NCBI GenBank assembly: GCA_028564925.1
Contig: CM053027.1
Span: forward strand, 242,112,649 to 242,176,648
Direction: 5' to 3'
Source: Lithobates sylvaticus
Lineage: Eukaryota; Chordata; Amphibia; Anura; Ranidae
Length of the DNA: 64,000 bases
The notes beneath the pieces were generated by a model. That model made no database searches, had not been told where the DNA came from, and worked only from the letters and a program-made list of their open reading frames with translations. Below, one piece after another: positions 33,862-45,279 of the stretch. The first letter of the stretch is position 1; each line of letters opens with the position of its first letter. Made by a program: the position numbers and the translations under genes.

Positions 33862-34170
33862 TTTCTAAAAACATTTTGCTATATATTCAGTTGTGCACCT
33901 TTATGTAATTTGAAAGGATTTTCCTGTTGAAATTGGATGGGGTATAACAAAAATGTGTCTTTCTTGTTGTTGCCGGGTTCCCTTTACCTGCTGTCCTGGC
34001 TAGTGAGAGATTTTAATTCTGCCTTGTGAAGTAGAGCTCAAATACATCATTTTTATAGTTAGTATAGTCAGTAAAAAAAAAGAAAACACCCCCCCCCCCC
34101 AAAAAAAAATTGAAAAAGGTGAATTATACAGCTGATTCATAAACTTATTTCAGCCTTTTGACTTGGCTGT
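33362..34170. repeat. Intron sequence with a 32-nt T-run
   Basis: A T-run spans 33822-33853 and a C-run with adjoining A-run spans 34088-34108. Apart from these I recognise nothing. Confidence 0.6.
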
Positions 34171-34174
34171 TTAG

Positions 34175-35774
34175 CCCTTTCACGCCTAAGCCTATTTCTG
34201 ACATTTGTTGCTTGGAAGTTAAAATGCATATTTTTTGCTAGAAAATTACTTAGAACCCCCAAACATTATACATATTTTTTTTTGGCAGAGACCCTAGGAA
34301 ATAAAATGGTGATCATTGCAATATTTTATGTCACACAATATTTGCACAGCAGAATTTCGAACGCATTTTCAAACGCATTTTTTTTGGACACTTTCATGAA
34401 TAAAAAAAAATGAAACAGTAAAGTTATCCCAATTTTTTTGTATAATATGATAAGATGATGTAATGCCAAGTAAATAGATATGTAACACGTCATGCTTTGA
34501 AATTGCGCACACTCGTGGAATGGCAACAAACTACGGTACCTAAAAATCCCCATAGGCGGCGATTTAAAAAAAAATTAACAGTTACCAGGAGTTACAGAGG
34601 AGTCTTTTGCCAGAATTATTGCTCTCACTCTGACGATCATGTCAATATTTCACATGTGTAATTTGAACACCGTTTACATTGGCAGGCACCGATTTGCAGC
34701 GAGCATGCGGGGATGGGGGCACTTTAAAAACATATTTTTTTTCTTATTTATTCTTAATTTTTTAAATTGTCCCTTTATAATAAAAAAAAAAAACGAATCT
34801 GATCACTTTTATTGCAGTCACAAGGAATGTAAACATCCCTTGTGACAGTAATTGGTGGTGACAGGTACTCTTTATGGAGGGATCTGGGGTCTAAAAGATC
34901 CCAAATCCCTCCTTTGCACTTCAAAATTTTTATTTTTTTTTAAATCGGCATAGTAGTGACGTCGCTTCCGGGATTTTACATCACAGCTTCGTATGGGTCT
35001 CAGCCTAGCCGGTGGACGTTCCGGCTGGTTGCTCGGGTCTCCCGTGGCCTGGGAAGAGCTGCGAAAGGCGGCAGGAGGGGGGGTCGTCCCCTCCCGCTCC
35101 TTTAGGATAACAGCTGAGCGGCTTTTAGCCGGATCGGTTGTTACCATGTTTCCCCGAAAATAAGACCTAGCGCCATTTTCCAGGAGGGCTGCAATATAAG
35201 CCCTACCCTGAAAATAAGCCCTAGTTTGAAGTTCTGATGTGCTTTTCGGAGAAGCACGGTATAATCCTCCGTTATGGCTGTGTGCAGTGTGCTGTGTATG
35301 CGTGTGTCTCTGATCTCCTGGCTGTTGGTGGGGAATCTCGGCCCCCCTCTCTGCAGTGTTCAGAGCAGAGAAGACGGCTTAGGGTAGGCGATGGAAGCGC
35401 CGGGTGTCGGCGCGGGATCTTGGCTCCCCTCTCTGCAGTGTTCAGAGAAGATGGCTTGGGGCAGGCGATATACAGTAAGGGTGTTTGCACAGTTGTATTG
35501 CAGCAGCACCTTTTGCATGATCCTTTTACTGGTATGTTCATACTGGGGATTCCTGCATGGCAAGCCCTACCTCGAAAATAAGCTCTAATGTGTTATGGTG
35601 TCCAAAATTATTATAAGACCCGGGCTTATTTTGGGGGGAAACACGGTATCACTAAAGAGCCAACCGCCCGCTCTAAAATACAGTACCGGGGTGATGCCTG
35701 CAGCTGTAGGCATCACCCCAGTATAACCCCTTCAAATCATGAACGCAAATTTGCGTCCGGTCTGCGTGAAGGGG
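34175..35774. mobile_element. Large ranid repeat (CCCTTTCACGC termini), interrupted
   Basis: The left end CCCTTTCACGCCTAAGCC and right end CCGGTCTGCGTGAAGGGG are inverted. The flanks TTAG and TGAA may be decayed TTAA. The interior has a T/A-rich half and a GC-rich half with the palindrome GGGGTGATGCCTGC...GCATCACCCC. It is split by the element at 35144-35646. Confidence 0.5.
35144..35646. mobile_element. CCGTGTTTCCCCGAAAATAAG-type DNA transposon, non-autonomous
   Basis: The left end CCATGTTTCCCCGAAAATAAG and the right end CTTATTTTGGGGGGAAACACGG are inverted. TA flanks both sides (35142-35143, 35647-35648), as expected for a Tc1/mariner-type insertion. Removing it rejoins the host as GGTTGTTA plus TCACTAAAG. 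Internal copies of AAAATAAGC lie at about 35211 and 35575. Confidence 0.6.
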
Positions 35775-36425
35775 TGAAATTTATTTAGTTTTGTTTCTTC
35801 TACCTACCTACCCAGTGATACATTGATACTGAGAGGTGAGATGAAGCCTTTATGGACGTTTAAGACGACTTTGAGTGGCCATGAAGCTGGATCATTTGTA
35901 AATATTCCAACACAAGTTTGCCATTATATTAATTTATCATTAAAAACATGTCCGCACTCTTGTAAATATGTGTAACGACTATAACTTTTGTGGGGGTATT
36001 GTATCTGATGCAGCCACGCTGAACAGAGTGATCTCTACATTATTGTTGTTTTTTTCTGTACGCACTTTTTTCTCCCCCCGTCATCGTCAGTATTCACATT
36101 TGTATTCGATTTTATATGATTGCACTTAATTTTGTAGGTAATGTTCTTCAATGAGGCACATTCTGCCTGAAATAAATGCTTAATACTGCTGCAGTAAAAA
36201 AAGTATATAATGCTAAGAATCCATCTTCTCACTTCAATTATGTATAACTTTTAGTGAATCATTTTAGCAGTTTTCACTTAACAAAGAGCTTTATGGACAT
36301 TTTGCTTTATATTTGGTAATTTGTCCTTTGCTGTTTTAGAGAATGTTCTGGTACTTTTGTGCTCTATCTGGGGCACAGTTGTTTTTTTATAATTATACTA
36401 TATACACAATGTAGCAACACATAAA

Positions 36426-36890
36426 GTGGTTGTAAACCTCAGACATGAAATCTAAACAAAGCCCCCATTGCTATAGTGGGCTCTCTCCAAAGCACTAAGT
36501 GTAATTTTCTCTTCTGTCTGGTTCCTCTGTTATCAGCATGGGTCACTTCTGACAAGTTTTCCTGACACCAAGAGCTTAAAAGCTGACAGGGTAGGGATCT
36601 CCAGCTCACAGCCTGTGATTGGCAGCCACAGCTCCGATTCTCTGTGCTCTGTGAAGAGGTGTGTGTCCACTTCCCTCTAATTAGCTCTCACAGCTCTACT
36701 GCAGCTCTAAGCCCCCAATCCCTGTGCAGAAGGGCTGAAGTGTGAAGGAGAAGGAAGCAGTATAAGGAACCAATCAGTTAACAGGAAGCATTCTAATAGA
36801 AAGATAAAGCAAAGTGACACAGAGTTTAGCTCATCACTGTGCTGCATCTCCTTTAACTCTAAAGTCACAGGCTGAGAAGTCATAGGTCAG
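36426..36890 (+). mobile_element. TGGTTGTAAACC TTAA-family, left part only
   Basis: AGTGGTTGTAAACCTCAGAC then ATGAAATCTAAAC, GTCACTTCTGACAAGTTTTCC and CTAATTAGCTCTCACAGC match the complete copy at 57690-58166. The left TTAA has decayed to ATAA and the right end is absent. Confidence 0.6.
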
Positions 36891-36981
36891 GAATGACCTG
36901 GGCTCACAGGAAGTGACTGGCCATCAGACCAAGGACATTTAGTGGCAGAAAAAAGTACTCTGGAGTAAATCTCAGGATTAA

Positions 36982-37911
36982 CCACCCGGACCAATTTGCA
37001 GCCAAAGGACCAGGCCCTTTTTGCGATTCGGCACTGCGTCGCTTTAACTGACAATTGCGCAGTCCTGCGACGTGGCTCCCAAACAAAATTGGCGTCCTTT
37101 TTTTCCCCACAAATAGAGCTTTCTTTAGGTGGTATTTTATCGCGCCTGCAGGGTTTTTTTTGCGCTATAAACAAAAATAGAATAATAATAAATATCCCCA
37201 AAAAATATATAACATTTATTTTTTTTCCTCAGTTTAGGCTGATACGTATTCTTCTACATATTTTTGGTAAAAAAAAAAATCGCAATTAGCGATTGATTGG
37301 TTTGTGCAAAAGTTATAGCGTTTACAAAATTGGGCATAGTTTTATAGCATTTTTATTAATATATTTTTTTTTACTAGTAATGGCGGCGATCATCGATTTT
37401 TATTGTGACTGCGACATTATGGCGGACACATTGGACATTTTTGACACATTTTTGGGACCATTGTCATTTATACAGAAATCAGTGCTATTTAAATGCACTG
37501 ATTCCTGTGTAAATGACACTGGCAGTGAAGGAGTTAACCACTAGGGGGCGGGGAGGGGTTAAGTGTGTGTTTTTTTTTTTTTTTTTTTCTTACTGTAGGG
37601 GGGCGTGGCTTTGCGTCTGACGTCACTGATCGGCTTTCCCGATGACACGGAACAGCCGATCAGTGACAGCGTCACTAGGAAGCACGGGGAGAGGTTTATT
37701 TACACATACCTCTCCCCGTTCTTCAGCTCTGTGACCCGATCACGGGACACCAGCGGCGATCGGGTCCGCTGGTCCTGCGGTCACGGAGCACAGGACCGGG
37801 TCGCGAGAGCGACCCACGGCTGGGCTCTTAAAGGGCCACGTACAGGTACGTGGTTGTGCCCAGCCGTGCCATTCTGCCAACGTATATCGGCGTGAGGCGG
37901 TCCTTAAGCGG
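36982..37911 (+). mobile_element. TTAA-bounded ranid repeat (CACTAGGGGGCG core)
   Basis: The 930-bp element starts CCACCCGGACCAATTTGC and ends GGCGGTCCTTAAGCGG, flanked by TTAA at 36978-36981 and 37912-37915. It holds GATTCGGCACTGCGTCGC, ATAGAGCTTTCTTTAGG, a T-run, and AACCACTAGGGGGCG, in the same order as the reverse-oriented copy at 58604-59627. It is non-coding. Confidence 0.68.
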
Positions 37912-38009
37912 TTAAAGGTGAATATTGAAACAAAAGCTGGTTGTGTTATTTTGTCTTTTAGAGTGCTATTAATTTTCATTTTGCCTGGTGTTCTGCTTTA
38001 AAAAAAAAA

Positions 38010-39105
38010 AAGACGAGTCAAACTGTAAAAATTGTTTTGTACAACAGTACAACAATAAAATCAAGTACAACAGTAAAACTTATATTTTCCATTAAGTAAT
38101 CCAATTTTATTAAATTTTTCAGAAAGTAGTTTTTTTCTGGCATCCGTTAAGAGACACTTAAACGTTGCTGTAAATATTTGAATTGAATGTATACTAGATA
38201 TGTATACATAAAAGTTGTTTAGTGCACTTTAGAGCAATATGTAGTAAGCATATTTTGTTGCAGGTAATGCTATAACTATGAAGGATATAAATAATAATAA
38301 TTAAAAAAAAAAACACACCTCTGCATTATACATGTCCTTTTTAAATCACTACTTTTTAGTTTTTGGAAAGAGTAGGAGAAAAAGTTAGGACCCCCATCAG
38401 ATTTGTTTCTTTGTCAGGTAGGTTCCCCTTCACTTCCAGTCTCAGAGACACAACAGGAAGATATAGAAGACCTCTTAATGGGAGGAGATATTCCTTCTTA
38501 GACAGTTGTAACTAGAACAGTTTATCCATTGTAGGATTTTTCTCTCATCTCCTATTTGACAAAGCTAAACTTTTAAATTTCCCATCTCTTGTAGTACTAG
38601 TGATGGTGGACACCAGGACCAACAGATGGGGTGAATCTCCTTAACAGGAACACAGAAAACAATATAAGTCTGATATGATTTTCCATATTCGATCAAAAAC
38701 TTAAAAAAACTATATTTACATTTACATTTTTTTTGTTACATTTTTTCCAAGTGGAATATAACTTTATGATTGCAGCCACACATTTGTATATGGTGGACAC
38801 TGGCTCTTTATGCAACCAAAGTAAAACTTTAACCAGGAAACATTAAGTAGACATCAGGACTGTCAGCTACTCTTATTCGACACTTGAGCTCATTAAAAAT
38901 GTAAACGTCTGGGTTTAAATCACACATCCCTTAAGCCTCCCACAATGCAGTGCTTATTGTTCAAGTGGTCAATTGCCAGGCCTGAGTGCTGTCCCATGAG
39001 AGGGATTGCCTAGCCCTATGTGAAGATCGACTTGTAGAAAGTTGAAATTTGCATAGTATTTCTTGGGGGCTCCAGCAGCAGATTTGGGTAGTGGGTGGCA
39101 CCTAG
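38010..39105. other. Intron sequence with one repeat trace
   Basis: At about 38356-38465 TTTTTGGAAAGAGTAGG...CCCCCATCAGATTTG...CACTTCCAGTCTC matches the AGGAAGTGA repeat family seen at 51378, 52040, 53190 and 63876. The rest is unclassified. Confidence 0.4.
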
Positions 39106-39107
39106 TG

Positions 39108-39425
39108 CCGGTTCACACTTCTGTAATGCGGGAAACGCACAAGATTTGCGGTGTCCAATCCATCTGCTGCGAGTGTCAATGTTATCTTAATGACTAAAAA
39201 TGCAGTGCGATTTCCAGATTTGCATCGTATGGGTGTGAACACCCACACAATGCTATTCAGGTGCGGGGGGAAAAAAGGGTTCTGCCCCATTTTGGTGTGG
39301 ATGCGATTTTAGCCATACAAACTATATGGCTGAATTCGCACTGCACACACATTGCATGTGATGTGCACAGGAACACGGCGCGAATCACATGCGATGTCTG
39401 CAATTGCACCAGCAAGAACCTAGCC
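39108..39425. mobile_element. Degenerate MITE (GGTTCACACTT terminus)
   Basis: It starts CCGGTTCACACTTCTG and contains AATGCAGTGCGATTTCC, TGGGTGTGAACACCCACAC and GCACAGGAACACGGCGCG. CCTAG occurs on both sides (39102-39106 and 39418-39422), which may be coincidence. It is related to the fragments at 8991 and 26249. Confidence 0.4.
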
Positions 39426-39429
39426 TGAC

Positions 39430-40515
39430 TAATCAGAAAATGAAGCCTTGCAGTTCCTGCTATATAGTATCAGGCTTAGTTAACTTTGACATTGATAGAG
39501 GTTTACTGTAGGCGAGGGCCATAGACTTTAAATGACTGCACTATATCATGATGAGGACTGTCAGCGCTCCTTGACCAGACACAGAAGGGGTAGGCCAGGC
39601 CAGTCTTTACAACAATGAGATAAGGATTGCTACGGACTTTGTTTCCATAATGAATGCTGTTGAACTGCCAATATGTACTGTGGCTACTATGGACCTGTAT
39701 ATTTAGCAAGTGTACAAAAAATGAATACTTGTATTACAGTTGTGTTCATACAGTATTGATGTAGGCTTCATCAATAAATAATAATTAAATTAGCAAACAT
39801 ACAAAACTCTATATGACAGACATGAACTGTTTCTGTACATGTAAATGAATTCAAGAAAATTCCATAATGCACATAAAAGATTTAGGAAATGAATTTAGAA
39901 AAAAAAAAAAAAAACTACCATAATTTTCATCTTGCTTTATATCAATAATTGCACTGTTTTATTTAAACAAGATCTGAAGTCGTTTGCGGCACAAGGTTTG
40001 CAGCGGTTCAGAATTCTATTAGATCAACATTACAGATTAGATGCACAGACAGGTCAACAGAAGGGGATGAGGAAATGCACCTTGGACATCTGCCTGCAGA
40101 TAACTCTATTATAAATGCCCTGCTCTTGTCTCTTTCTCTCAGAGGTCAGCAAGTGAGCATCTTGCAATTTTAACAAGGTTTAATAAGGTTAATGGAACTA
40201 GACTGCTACTGAAGGCACAGAATAAAGATGTAATGGATATAACAAAAACAAAGAAAAATATTAAGATAGAAATACAAACTGTCTACTGTTCTGTTAAGAC
40301 GGCATATTGCTTCTGTGAGGGTAAAACCAATATTACCTGGAGAAGTTTAAACTGGGTGTTCATTGCTAATTTTAGCTATTACTATTTTCAGAACATTTTT
40401 TTTTTTTGGTGGAGGGGGGGGTCACAAAAAAACAAAATGACCCCAGAGCTGTATTAGACACCCTCTGGTGTTTACATCCTTGTAAATAATAACACCCCTT
40501 AACACTTATTTCTTC
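39430..40515. other. Intron sequence, no recognised feature
   Basis: Contains a 15-nt A-run near 39900 and otherwise nothing I can classify. Confidence 0.45.
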
Positions 40516-40665
40516 TATTCTTCTCAATTGACGCAGCACTTTACACGTTATACATTCAGTCCCTGCCCTTAAGGAGCTTACAATCTAAGGTCCCTAACCC
40601 ACATTTATACATACATATACTAGGGACAATTTAGACAGGAGCCAATTAACCTACCGACATGTCTT
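40516..40665. repeat. Dispersed repeat (GCAGCACTTTACA...GAGCTTACAATCTA)
   Basis: GCAGCACTTTACACG, CAGTCCCTGCCCTTAAGG and AGCTTACAATCTAAGG match the segment at 54414-54540 (GCAGCACTTTACAACAAG, AGCTTACAATCTAGG). A shorter trace (TTTGTATAGCGCTGC) lies at 17680. I recall this as a widespread frog repeat but cannot assign a class. Confidence 0.5.
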
Positions 40666-40669
40666 TTGA

Positions 40670-42150
40670 CTGTCAAAAAAATAAATGACCCCCCTCCCCC
40701 AGGACAACACAATGTCTCAGTGGGAGTGATTCCCGGGTCATCACTGAAACCTATGGTTGCAGGAAAGAAATTTGCTCTGTCTATGGTCGGCCTTAGACAT
40801 TTCAGTGGAAAAAGCGTGCTGCCCTCCATCCTGTTTTTTTGAACACGATAATCATGTTATCTTACTTCAAAAAAGCTACTGTCAAATAAATCTGAAAGTT
40901 ACAGTATATGTAAATATTAACATATATATTTCACTTCACAATATTCCTGCATGAAGAACCATGTATTCGTATTTCACCAACGCTGCAAAACATTTCACAC
41001 GGTATCTTTACAAAACCTTTTAACATTACCGGTAAATTAAAAATTACTAAAACTCCACTAGATTTTACATACGGTATATACTGATTTACACTCAGGCTGC
41101 CATAATGAAAAAAATAAATTAGTGATTAAAACTTCCAACATAACACCTCTTGAGGAATTCAACAACCATAATGCTTCCCTTTAGCCAGAGATCCTGATTT
41201 AGTCCTTTACATTGTGCCAAGTGATTAAAAAGCAGTCTGTACAGCTGACTTCAGCTTTTATACCCAGAAAAATACCTTAATTGTCCTTTTTAGACCTTCC
41301 TTTGCCATCCCAGCTGGCTTGTGACGCATGATTTGTTTTGCCAGAGAAGTATGTTAAACACTATTATTGTGTCTATAAACCACACTTGTGCTAAAAAAAA
41401 AAAAAAGAAAAAAAAACATGAAGCAGCTGTTTTTAAGAAAACACTGGGGACTTACAAATTAAAGCCCCAGTATAACGAAGGATAGGATCTTACATCTGTC
41501 ACCCACCAACATCCCAACCTTAATCTCTGGAAACCCATCTGGCAGCATAAACACTATTATGCTAGGTCAGAAACATGCTACTTCTGTATCTCATTTGCAG
41601 AGAATAGGGTTATCATACATGATTACTGGGTCTCTGGGACACAGAGCTAGCTCTGCCGACTATAGACTGAAAAGTAGTGACCTCCGTGGCAAGCCATCAT
41701 TGGAGGGGAGGAATGCTAGGAGCTGTGGGCTTTGCTTTCTCCTCCTCCAGCTTCTTCTGGCCTCCAAAGACATCTGTGGCCAGAAGGAGACGGGACTACC
41801 ACCTGCTCCTGCAGTAAAGGTATGGGAAGAGGAAAAGGGGAAGCAGACTTGGCCTCAATTACTGACACTCTTATTGTCAACCAGGTATAGATGGTACTAA
41901 AGGATGAGACTGCAACTTAGTTAAGAACAACAGCAGATGCAGAACAATGGAACCTATGTGCCTAAGCAGTAACCTGAATAGTGAAACTTTTGTCTTGAAC
42001 TCCTTAAAATTAGCAGTGAACATCCTGGTTTGAGTGTGACTAGGCACTCTTGTGCCTACAGCCTCATATCTGTACATATGCAGTGCGAAATCTAAGGCAA
42101 TGCTAGTCTCAAGAGCAGCCTTCTGCCCTTTGCCTGGGCACCCCAGTGTC
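40670..42150. other. Intron sequence, no recognised feature
   Basis: A purine run lies near 41395. The 113-codon frame at 41559-41900 has no recognised domain or splice context. Confidence 0.4.
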
Positions 42151-42156
42151 CCTTAA

Positions 42157-42940
42157 AGTGGATGTAAACCTGAAAAAAAATGGTTTAATAAAGACTTCTA
42201 CCTGGTACAGTAGAGCAGTGGTTCTCAACCCTGTCCCCAAGTACCCCCAACAGGCCATTTTTGCAGGCTTTCCTTCATCTTGCACAGGTGCTTTAAATCA
42301 GAGTCAATGTCTTGGTATTTTGGACAGCTATTTTATCCAAGAGAAATTCCCAAAACATGGCCTGTTGGGGGTACTTGAGGACAGAGTTGAGAACCACTGC
42401 AGTAGAGGATGTCAAGTCATCTGTGCCTAGTCTTTCCACAAAGAGTTAATCCAGCACTGAGCAATCCTCTTGTCTTTTTGTAGTTAGATAAAAAAACAAC
42501 ACCACACAGATACGTTTGTGTTGCCACATCCCCCACTGCTGTGACTGACATCTGATTTCTTTATCACATGAACAAGCAGAGTGCGTGTTACAATTCCAGC
42601 TTCACCCCCCCCCCCCCCCCCTCCTCCTTTCTTCTCCAGCTCTCCCAGGATTGGCTGCTCCACACCTCAGCATGATTGGGCATGCTGAAGTCATGTGGTG
42701 TCTTTCCTAAATTTTGACTGGATGTTACTCATCATGGGGCATGATCAGTGTGATTGAAGAGAAGTAGAGTGTAGAGGTGGGTGGGGAGTCTTGTGACATC
42801 ATGACTCCGCCCACCGAGCTCCAGCAAAGAGAACCACCCACTGATTCCAGAGTTTTGTGGAGGCTTGCATGTATATATACATTAATACTGTGCCATTAGT
42901 TTATACTGGGTGGGTGGTGGGTGGTGGGTTTACATCCACT
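42157..42940. mobile_element. TTAA-bounded piggyBac-like element, host of a hAT insertion
   Basis: It starts AGTGGATGTAAACC and ends GGGTTTACATCCACT, with TTAA at 42153-42156 and 42941-42944. Without the hAT insert and its duplication it is about 590 bp. A C-run lies at 42605-42621. Confidence 0.75.
42216..42399. mobile_element. Small hAT element with perfect 8-bp duplication
   Basis: The 184-bp element starts CAGTGGTTCTCAACC and ends GTTGAGAACCACTG. Both sides carry CAGTAGAG (42208-42215, 42400-42407). The arms GTACCCCCAACAGGCC and GGCCTGTTGGGGGTAC extend the inverted repeat, so the element can fold into a hairpin. Confidence 0.85.
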
Positions 42941-42956
42941 TTAAGATTTAGGTTTA

Positions 42957-43346
42957 TGCCGCATACACACAAGCAGAATTTCTGTCCGAAAAATCTTGGA
43001 TGGTTTTTCCGACGGAATTCCGCTCAAGCTTGTCTCGTATAGACACGGTCACACAAAAGTAATTTGAACTTTCGACCCCCAAGAACGCAGTGACGTACAA
43101 CACTACGAAAAGCCGAGAAAATTAAGTTCAATGCTTGCGAGCATGCGTTGAATTGTTTCCGAGCATTCGTGATTTTTTGCGCGTCTGAATTGCATACAGA
43201 CGAACACATTTTCGGATAGGAACTTTTCCCGACCGAAAAATAGAGAACATGCTCACAGTCTTTTGCTGGCTGGAATTCCGCCAGCAAAAGACCGATGGAG
43301 CATACACACGGTCGCATTTTCCGACAAAAAACTCTTGCTGGCGGCA
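42957..43346 (-). mobile_element. Harbinger-type MITE, family A, copy 2 (reverse orientation)
   Basis: It starts TGCCGCATACACAC and ends TTGCTGGCGGCA, flanked by TTA at 42954-42956 and 43347-43349. Its sequence is the reverse complement of the copy at 2828-3212, for example AATTCCGCTCAAGCTTGTCTC against GACAAGCTTGAGCGGAATT. Confidence 0.75.
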
Positions 43347-43349
43347 TTA

Positions 43350-44390
43350 GGGTTTAGACCAAATGCCTTAAAATTGCCCAAAAATTTTATTAAATAGATC
43401 AAGTTACACAAAGTCGCAGGGTTTCATTGTGCACCATTACAGCCTTGTAGCCACTGGAATCCTAACAACCAATGAAGTCATCAGTTTATATGGAAGACGT
43501 CAGGCGCATGCACACCATCCTTGTTTGCCCTTCTCCTGCCTTTCTCAATCAGTCCTATGGTCAAATTAGCTGAATGAGGGAGAGAAATCAAGAGAAAAAA
43601 ATAACACTGTAATACTAATATCTACCAGTGTGCAAGAGTGTATTTGCTCTGGAAGAATAAATCACCTCTAACACTGGACAACTTCAGCAGGAACTGCCCA
43701 AGATTCAAACCATGTATGGGCAGGCTGAATGTACCCAAGTTGATCAGACAACTTGGATACAACCAGCCTGCACGATTTTACATGCGATTATTGCTGGCAG
43801 CTGTTATAGCTGCTAGCAATAATCACTGTGTTCTCCCATCGGGGATATCTTCCCCCTCCCTCACACAATAGCTCCATGGGGAGGATTCTCCTGCCAACAC
43901 GGTCTGTGTTGTTGGGGGAATCAAGAGATTTCCTTTCACGCAACAGTTTTCTTTTCCTACTGTCTATGGTCAGCCTAAGTCACGCACTGGAAAATTAAAG
44001 CTAGCGATGTACTACTTGCAGTAAACTCCACTCTTTGTAAAGAAAACAAAACTTTTGGGGTGCTCAGGAGCTCTTGCAACCATGTACAAGTATAAGGAAG
44101 TTAGGATAAGGTTTGCATGAAATTTAAGACCTTTTGATTTAAGATACTTTTTTTTTTTCTTGAAAGGGTACATTTGATTAATTTTTTCAGTACTTTAACA
44201 GAAATGTTGCTAGCTAAATAAAAGGTTACTTGCGGGTCATCGACCATATCACCTCAAACAAAACTTAGGGCTATATTGCAGGGTTTAATGCTTGAGATCA
44301 TCTACAGTTTTCAAAGAAAAATTTAAATGTACCTCCTTGCTAGTGTGACATGGCATTTATAACTATGCAATGAATTTGCATTCACATTCA
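43350..44390. other. Intron sequence, no recognised feature
   Basis: No termini or exons recognised. Confidence 0.45.
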
Positions 44391-44394
44391 AATT

Positions 44395-44720
44395 TGAAAA
44401 CGCTCTGTCTTTAGGCTAATGTCTGTAGTTATGGCTCATTTTGTTGAGGTCACATTCATCTAATTATTCCAGTGCTGACGCTGCATTGTTTGGTATTGTT
44501 CTATGGAACGTCTATGTTCTAAATGCTTCTCAGCATCAGAGTGATTTCCTGTGGGACCAGATGCACAGCTGTGTCATGGTTAATTTCCAGCTGTCCTCTT
44601 GACATTCCAATACACAGCAATGACACACTGTTTTGGCAAAGGCAAAAGGCTTTCTTTTCATTTTAGGCACAAATTATTTATGCCTTAGTGATATTTATTT
44701 AACATGTCTGCTATCCAGGG
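44395..44720. other. Candidate conserved non-coding block
   Basis: Non-repetitive, balanced sequence such as CATCTAATTATTCCAGTGC and GCATTGTTTGGTATTGTTC, containing a TAATTA homeodomain-type core. It lacks repeat hallmarks. The call rests on impression only. Confidence 0.25.
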
Positions 44721-45279
44721 TACACTTCAACAACCTACCCCAAAATAAATTTCAAGACTGATAACCTTAAAGTGACCCTTGCTATTCCCTCTGCTATGTC
44801 ATCTCACAGTACTTGAGCAGAGAGGCTTTTTATTTTCAGAAATCAGATGTGCAGAGCTGCAGAATGTGCAGTAAATCTGCACAGTTGAAATGACACAGTC
44901 CCTCCCGATTGGCTAAAAAAAATGTTTCCTATTGTTGTAAGCTCACTGCCATATCCTAGTACAACTTACTGTCAGGCATTAGAAAAAAATGTTTCAGCCA
45001 ACAGAGAAAAGAGGGATGTTGTCATATTGCACAAAGGCACACACTGCATTTCTGAAAGTAGACACAATTTTTATACAGAGTTTTCACAGCTGTTATCTAG
45101 GGATTTTTAGAAGGCTGTATGGAAGCATCAGTTACTTAATAAAAAACTGTAAAGTTAGGAAATGTTATGACTGCAAAGATTTTGTTTGTGATCAAACACA
45201 TATGGAAAAAAAAGTACCGTTGGGGTTGTGTGAACATGGTTTACTTTCTTACTTTTATCAAAAGTAGGTCAAAATAAGA

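Noticed and set aside
41559-41900. 113-codon plus-strand frame
   Set aside because: No recognised domain; opposite to the plexin transcript and without supporting signals.
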